DNA of 64,000 nt from contig NW_024882206.1 in the NCBI RefSeq assembly GCF_019059575.1, positions 1-64,000 of the forward strand, written 5' to 3'. Shown one piece after another: positions 50,428-64,000 of the stretch. The number at the start of each line of letters is the position of its first letter. Position 1 is the first letter of the stretch. Source of the DNA: Amphibalanus amphitrite. Taxonomy: Eukaryota; Arthropoda; Thecostraca; Balanomorpha; Balanidae. The position numbers were made by a program, and so were the translations under genes. Under the pieces are notes generated by a model. It did not search any database, was not told the origin of the DNA, and was given only the letters and a program-made list of their open reading frames with translations.

Positions 50428-50512
50428 ACTGGGGGGGGGGGGGTGGAGCCCACTGGGGAGGGGGTTAGGGGGGTGGATGGAGGAGGGAGGATGGGTAGCA
50501 CGGCTGGGCGGG
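50428..50512 (+). promoter_or_regulatory. G-rich tract with quadruplex potential upstream of lectin gene
   Basis: Six or more G-runs of three or longer lie within 85 bases, about 290-370 bases before the lectin ATG. It may be a promoter element or low-complexity DNA. Confidence 0.35.
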
Positions 50513-50800
50513 CAGAGCGGACTGCAGAGCGGGGCGGCAAAACGAGTGGCGGAATAGAGCAAACATTGGACAGAATACATCCCTCTGAATCATATCCTCG
50601 CTCAGCAGCATGCCCGTCGGAATTTCCATCCAACATGACACCAACCGATCCCCTATTCATCGCAAACAATGGCATGCCCCATCTGTGTTCTGTAAAACTG
50701 CACGCTTGTGACGTATTCTCACAGGTGCAGCCCAAAACTGACGCCACATACAGCTCACCGCCCGGGGCATTTCGTCGTGGAGTTCGAGAGAGGGAGAAAC

Positions 50801-59239
<8,439 letters not shown>

Positions 59240-59323
59240 ACAGTGCTGGATAAATCTGGAAATAACCAGCTGAAACTTGACTTTGCCGGATGCAGCCAGA
59301 TTCAGGCAGGCAGTTTCACCTGG

Positions 59324-59329
59324 AATAAA
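59324..59329 (+). promoter_or_regulatory. Poly(A) signal of the lectin gene
   Basis: AATAAA lies 84 bases after the TGA. A second AATAAA at about 59691 is an alternative. Confidence 0.7.
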
Positions 59330-59922
59330 TACGCACATAGACGTTTTGTTTTTCATTTGCCAAAGGTTTTTGAAAAAATGGCCGATTTCAATGTATTGTT
59401 TTGTGTTGTTACATTTTTGAGCATTTGGGCAACATTGTTGTTTTCAGAAGGGTTTGATGTACCCAAAATCAATTTACGTCGATTTAATCTAATTAAGTAT
59501 AAGACTCTTTCATGACAAGTCAGTGACATCAATATGTGGAATTTGTGTATGGAGTACATCTATGAAGTTGTCTGTTCAAAATACATGTTTTTGCGGTTTG
59601 GTTTTGAACACACAAAACACTTAGTGCTTATAGACGAACACGTAGGTATAATATACGGAAGCACGGTAAGTTCGTACGAGCGGTAACGAAAAATAAATAT
59701 TGCACATATATACGACACCTTGTAAACGCCTTTCTCTCTTCCTTGACGTTTTAGCTCAACATTTCTATAATCTCTTTTCACTTGACACTTCCATCAAATT
59801 TCAGAGAGCCTGCCCTTTAACGCATCACTTGAAGTGTCTGATACTTTAACGAAGAATGATTTAAAAACCAGACATCTATCGCTTCTAGTTATGGCTGGAA
59901 AAATGCATCTGGAAGGCCTTAA

Positions 59923-61107
59923 CCCGCGCCCCACTGGGGTCTGTGTATAACACGCCCTACTGGGGGGGGGGGGGGCTATTCATAGCCCCCCCCCTCCTAA
60001 CTCCGAAACTACTGGGCCGATCGTCAAAATTCAAACGGCGTCTGATAGCCCCGGAAAAACTATCGAGCGAAACCTAATTTCATTGACCTCGAGGTCACCG
60101 ATGACGTCACAGGTCAGGTCAAAGTAAAAACTATTAGCACTTTGGCTTGTTCACATTTTGGGCTCTGGCCGCCGTCTTACAAGTCAGATCAGGCTCATTT
60201 TTGGTTTCCACACTCGTGAACAGATGCTCTAGATACCTTGAGGGTACCAAACTTGTACTTTGATTTTCAGGTCAGGGTCAGGTCATCACAGGTCACGAAA
60301 ATATTATATCATGCGTCGGTCACGTGACACATGTTTTATGGTCCATTTAGGCCATAGATTTCGAATTTGATGTCGTCTGTGTCATTCAAGGTCATTTTGA
60401 GTCGAAATTAGCTTAGGTCAGGTCACTTTCAGGTCAAAAAAGGTCAAATTTTGAAGTTGAAATTTTTCAACAAAAAAGGTGTCTATTGGATGCAGTTTGA
60501 GCTCAGGAACACGATGGTGCCATTTATATTGGTGTACGATGCCAAATACGTACTGAAAAATTGATTTGAAAAATTAATAATTGTGAACTTTTTGCAATAA
60601 TGCGTATAACTTGGCCATTTTTGAAGATATTTAGCTAAAACTTGCTAGACTTAGTCATAATCATGCGTTCTGTCACATATATTCCGGTTTTTTCGAAAAG
60701 TCAATAACTTTTTGAAAAAAATATAAAAATATAAATTTTGAATATTATTATATAAAATTTTCGAAATTTTCAAAACTTTGAAAATCCGTGATAGCAGTTT
60801 GATAGCGCGGTCAATTCTGAGTCCTTTCATGCAAAGAAATTGGATCTAGCTTAAAAACTGAGCTCTTGGGAGCGATTGCCGTGGTTCAATGTTTTGCGTC
60901 GAAATCGGACGAACATGACGTCACTCTGACGTCATTTTCGGCCGACCTATGGTAGCTACGAAGTTCAAATTTTGACACAAGGTGTCAAATTGATGCAGCC
61001 GAAGGTACTGAAAGTTTTGCGTCGATTCGTCAAGCGGTTTGGAAGTTATTGCAGAAAAACGGGAGGGGGGGGGCTATAAATAGCCCCCCCCCCCAGTGGG
61101 GCGCGGG
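59923..61107 (+). mobile_element. E10: same family, private word CCCCACTGGGG
   Basis: TTAA at 59919-59922 and 61108-61111. The word CCCCACTGGGG and then CCCTACTGGGG occur at 5', and the inverse at 3'. The hairpin centre is CTATTCATAG at 5' and CTATAAATAG at 3', one base from the exact reverse complement. The interior is of the E3/E8 type with GACACATGTTTTATGG and AGGTCA clusters. It lies just downstream of the lectin gene. Confidence 0.9.
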
Positions 61108-61618
61108 TTAAGCGACATTTTGCTGTAATGCTTTTCATATTGATATTACAAAGGGGAAGATGTACGTTTGCTTTACCGGACAGACCAGCTTCACAAATAG
61201 CATGACACGTTACACTTCACGTCAAAGTTATTGCTTCCCAAACACTATTTCATCTCCTAAGTAATAGTCGAGCGTTTCGACAAAAATTCTCACGAAAACT
61301 CATCACTTTTACAAGTCAGAATCAGATCGGATGGGAAAAGTCCCCATCCAAAGGCCGTAAATTTCCATACACTCCTTTAACAGCGTAAATCATGACCACC
61401 ATATTGCCACGAATCACGCCACAGGGTGAGCTACCTGAATACCTCCACAACCAAACGCATAAATCCGGCTCCATATTGCGTGAGTCACAACACATCCCTC
61501 GCGTCGCCACGAAATCCCCATAGTAGAAAATCCACGTGCCGGTAGTGGTAATATTTCAGCTAAGATCACCGACGCCGGTCAACGTTTATCCCGCTTATCC
61601 TGCGGACAGTGTCGTTAA

Positions 61619-62628
61619 AGGGAGATTATGACCTTTTTCCACAAAATCTGAGTTAGGACCATTTTCTGACAAAACACAACAAGTTATAATGTAAATTAAA
61701 ACCATTTTGCTCAATTCGGTACCTTGCCGCAAATATCTCAACTTGAAGTCACGTTAGCGGGGAGCGCTGAAAATGACCGTTGAATAAGTACTTACATCAC
61801 TTTTTGGTACTTGCATGTAATTTTGTAAAATGAGCGTATTCATTACATTTGATCTTCATCACATCTAGTTAGTTAATGGTCGTCTATAGTGCCTTCAAAA
61901 GATATTCATGGTTTGGGGGTGGTTTATGTCTAAATTTACGCAACTATTTTTCCTGTTCATCATCTGTCGCCATATGCTGCTATTTTAGTAGCAACGACTC
62001 AATTTTGAATCGGTCCCGCCGACTGCACAATAAAAGAAGATAGATACAACACTTTTGCGGCATCACTGAAAAACTTATGCAGTACTGTTATCAAAATTCT
62101 CATAACACCGTTCGACAAACCTGAAGTCTTTTTGAAATAAATATGCTTGTATTTTTCGCTTCAGGCTCTGAGGCCAAAATAATGGATTTCGTAGTCGCAA
62201 TCGCAAGATTTGGCTGCGTTTCTGGCGCTTGCCGTTCATTTGTGGCGCAAAATAATACTTGGGAACAAAGAAGAGTAGGCACTATGTACCCCCGAATTAG
62301 AATCTAATTAATTCTAAACCGAATTAACTCTAATTCAAATTAGAATCCTTATAACCAAGCAACGACAAGGCGATAACATAAACAAAAACCCAAGCGTCGC
62401 TGTTTGAAACAAAAGCGCCATATACTGCGACTTTTTTATAGAGAAGGACAACGCATTTCGGTGGGTGTTACAAGTACTGCAAGTACTGCTTCTTTTTTGC
62501 AAAAATAAAACCTTTTTCACATACGAAAATGTGCTAGGAAATTTTCATATTTTATAGAAACTACAGTAGAAATAGTATAGATGTCGAGTAATTTTTATTT
62601 AAGAAAAAAGAAAGCTCATTATCTCCCT
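61619..62628. mobile_element. TTAA-flanked AGGGAGATTATGA element
   Basis: TTAA at 61615-61618 and 62629-62632. The ends are AGGGAGATTATGA and TCATTATCTCCCT. The interior is AT-rich, with AATTAGAATC/GAATTAACTCTAATTC words at 62296-62346. No transposase. Confidence 0.75.
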
Positions 62629-62632
62629 TTAA

Positions 62633-63960
62633 GCTAGACAAGCGGATCGTCCAAAAGATAAATCGAGTTAATTGGATTACAATAACGTCCACTGGAATCC
62701 CCAGTGCCCCGAGAGAATTTCAATGGAAGTACGACACGCGATAGCGCAGTTAGAACGTCATAAAGTCAGAGCGGTGGTGTTGGAAGCATAGTTATTGGGG
62801 GACTATTAATGGCGCAAATTGGGTGTTATGCCCACTGCTGGGTTAGGATCAGCTGAATGGGGGTTCTCTGACGATCAACGCTAGTGAAATGTAGGAACGA
62901 TTGTCATTAAATGGTGGTGGAAATGTGGAGCAGATTGTGCGTAAGCGCAAAGTGAAATACATTTTGGTGGCGGTGGGAAATGTTTTGAAAGAATTAGTGG
63001 GGGATCCGTGAACATGGAACAAGTAAATATGCATTACGAACGGATTTTTTTTGTGCTTGGCATATCCATTTGTGATGCGTGTTTACATACTTTGCTAAGC
63101 TAACGTGGATACCTGATTTATAAAGGAAAGGGTCACCACAGCGCAAGAGACGGGAATGTAAACATTTCCTGGACTGTACCTACTTCAAACATATTCTACA
63201 TTCTTCATTTCTGCTTCCCACTATTCTCTGACTCAAAACCAGACGCCATTTACCTTTACATCCCCAACCATAAACCGCAGCAATATCTCACCCCCCAGAC
63301 CGACTATCTCTACCCTACAGCCAGTCGTGTTCACCGGCCGCCACCAACGGCAACAAACGGCCGCCGTGAGCAGAAATAACGGCCTCTGATTGGCTCTCCG
63401 ACCGCACTATCAACAGCGAGCGACGGCGTCGAACACGGCACCGTGGACCAACTCGGCCCGTCGGGTCAATAGAGGGTCAATATCTGCTCCCAAAGCGTCC
63501 CATCCGGCGCAGATTGAGGCTAAATGGGGGCAGATTACATCAGCATTCATGGCAAATTACGTCATGGAGGCAGAATAAGCTTAAATTTCGGAGCTCTGTC
63601 AGCAAACAGAGGTCGCCGAGGGGCATTTCATGGGCGTGACCTGGCGAGTAAAACAGACAGTCTCTTCGTGTGCTCGTGGAAATGCATAGCAGTGGCAAAC
63701 ATTCTTCCATATTGATGAATATCTTTACCTCATGTTGTTTATCTTACGGCACATGCCAATCTTCTCTGTCCAAAGACGTTTAAGAAATTAACATCACCTC
63801 TCCTTATTATACCATGCACTGCCATTACACCTTTCAAGTAAGATTCCCTTGTTTATTTCAAAACTTTACCAACCCACCTCCCTAACAATGAGATACCGGC
63901 GTTACAATTTATGTTCACACATCTGTAGGTACATACATTTGACTTTTTTGTTAGTGGCTG
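62633..63960. other. GPCR intron, nothing recognised
   Basis: No supported feature. A GC-rich stretch with CpGs lies at 63330-63500. Confidence 0.4.
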
Positions 63961-63970
63961 CAGTGCTTAC

Positions 63971-64000
63971 CTTCTTCTTGGCGTTATGCTGTGAGTGGAC
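63971..64000 (-). CDS. GPCR exon (end of intracellular loop 3), runs off the window
   Basis: The last 30 bases read VHSQHNAKKK on the - strand and end at a donor AAG|GTAAGC (63965-63970), phase 0. The basic KKK leads straight into VVKM of the TM6 exon 25.6 kb away, as in many class A receptors. TM1-TM5 must lie beyond position 64000. Confidence 0.75.

Overview
The window looks like nuclear DNA of an invertebrate animal, possibly a mollusc, though the phylum is an inference. It holds spliced genes with GT-AG introns, a C-type lectin, a peptide-type GPCR, a CR1-like LINE, long (GA)n/(GT)n microsatellites and many non-autonomous DNA transposons. Host coding sequence is sparse. I see no bacterial features and no CRISPR array. 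I found no retrovirus-like or LTR element.

Host genes. (1) At the left end a small secreted-peptide-like gene (+ strand, 1181-3713) has its first exon interrupted by a transposon. (2) A rhodopsin-class GPCR lies on the - strand. Its exons at 63971-64000 (end of intracellular loop 3), 38279-38377 (TM6) and 36814-36970 (TM7 and helix 8) join in one frame. The gene runs off the right edge and continues leftward past 36814. (3) Nested in its 25.6-kb intron, on the + strand, is a complete four-exon C-type lectin gene (50801-59239; 231 aa; signal peptide; EPN and WND motifs). A TATA-bearing promoter candidate with a possible first exon lies near 22.4-22.7 kb.

Mobile DNA, left to right. A tandem repeat with a hammerhead-like core (351-1063); a hAT-like element with an 8-bp target duplication (4692-5190); a CR1-like LINE on the - strand (9540-16657) carrying three later insertions, each of which restores the LINE frame when removed; a second hAT-like element (31757-32748); a 1.5-kb element built of TTCCCA..TGGGAA words (41769-43287); a decayed mariner (44806-45790); a 2.7-kb foldback element with a 9-bp target duplication (52848-55535); and three TTAA-flanked AGG...CCT elements.

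The outstanding feature is a family of ten TTAA-inserting, piggyBac-like non-autonomous elements (here E1-E10; 0.87-1.19 kb). Their interiors are related and packed with AGGTCA half-sites. Their termini are private: each copy has its own 6-10 base word, present three times (twice at one end, once inverted at the other), and its own short hairpin between a G-run and a C-run, repeated in inverted form at the other end. The ends agree within a copy and differ between copies, even where interiors are nearly identical. A second recurring oddity is tandem duplication of 3' splice sites with the first bases of the exon. It is seen at three exons in two genes.
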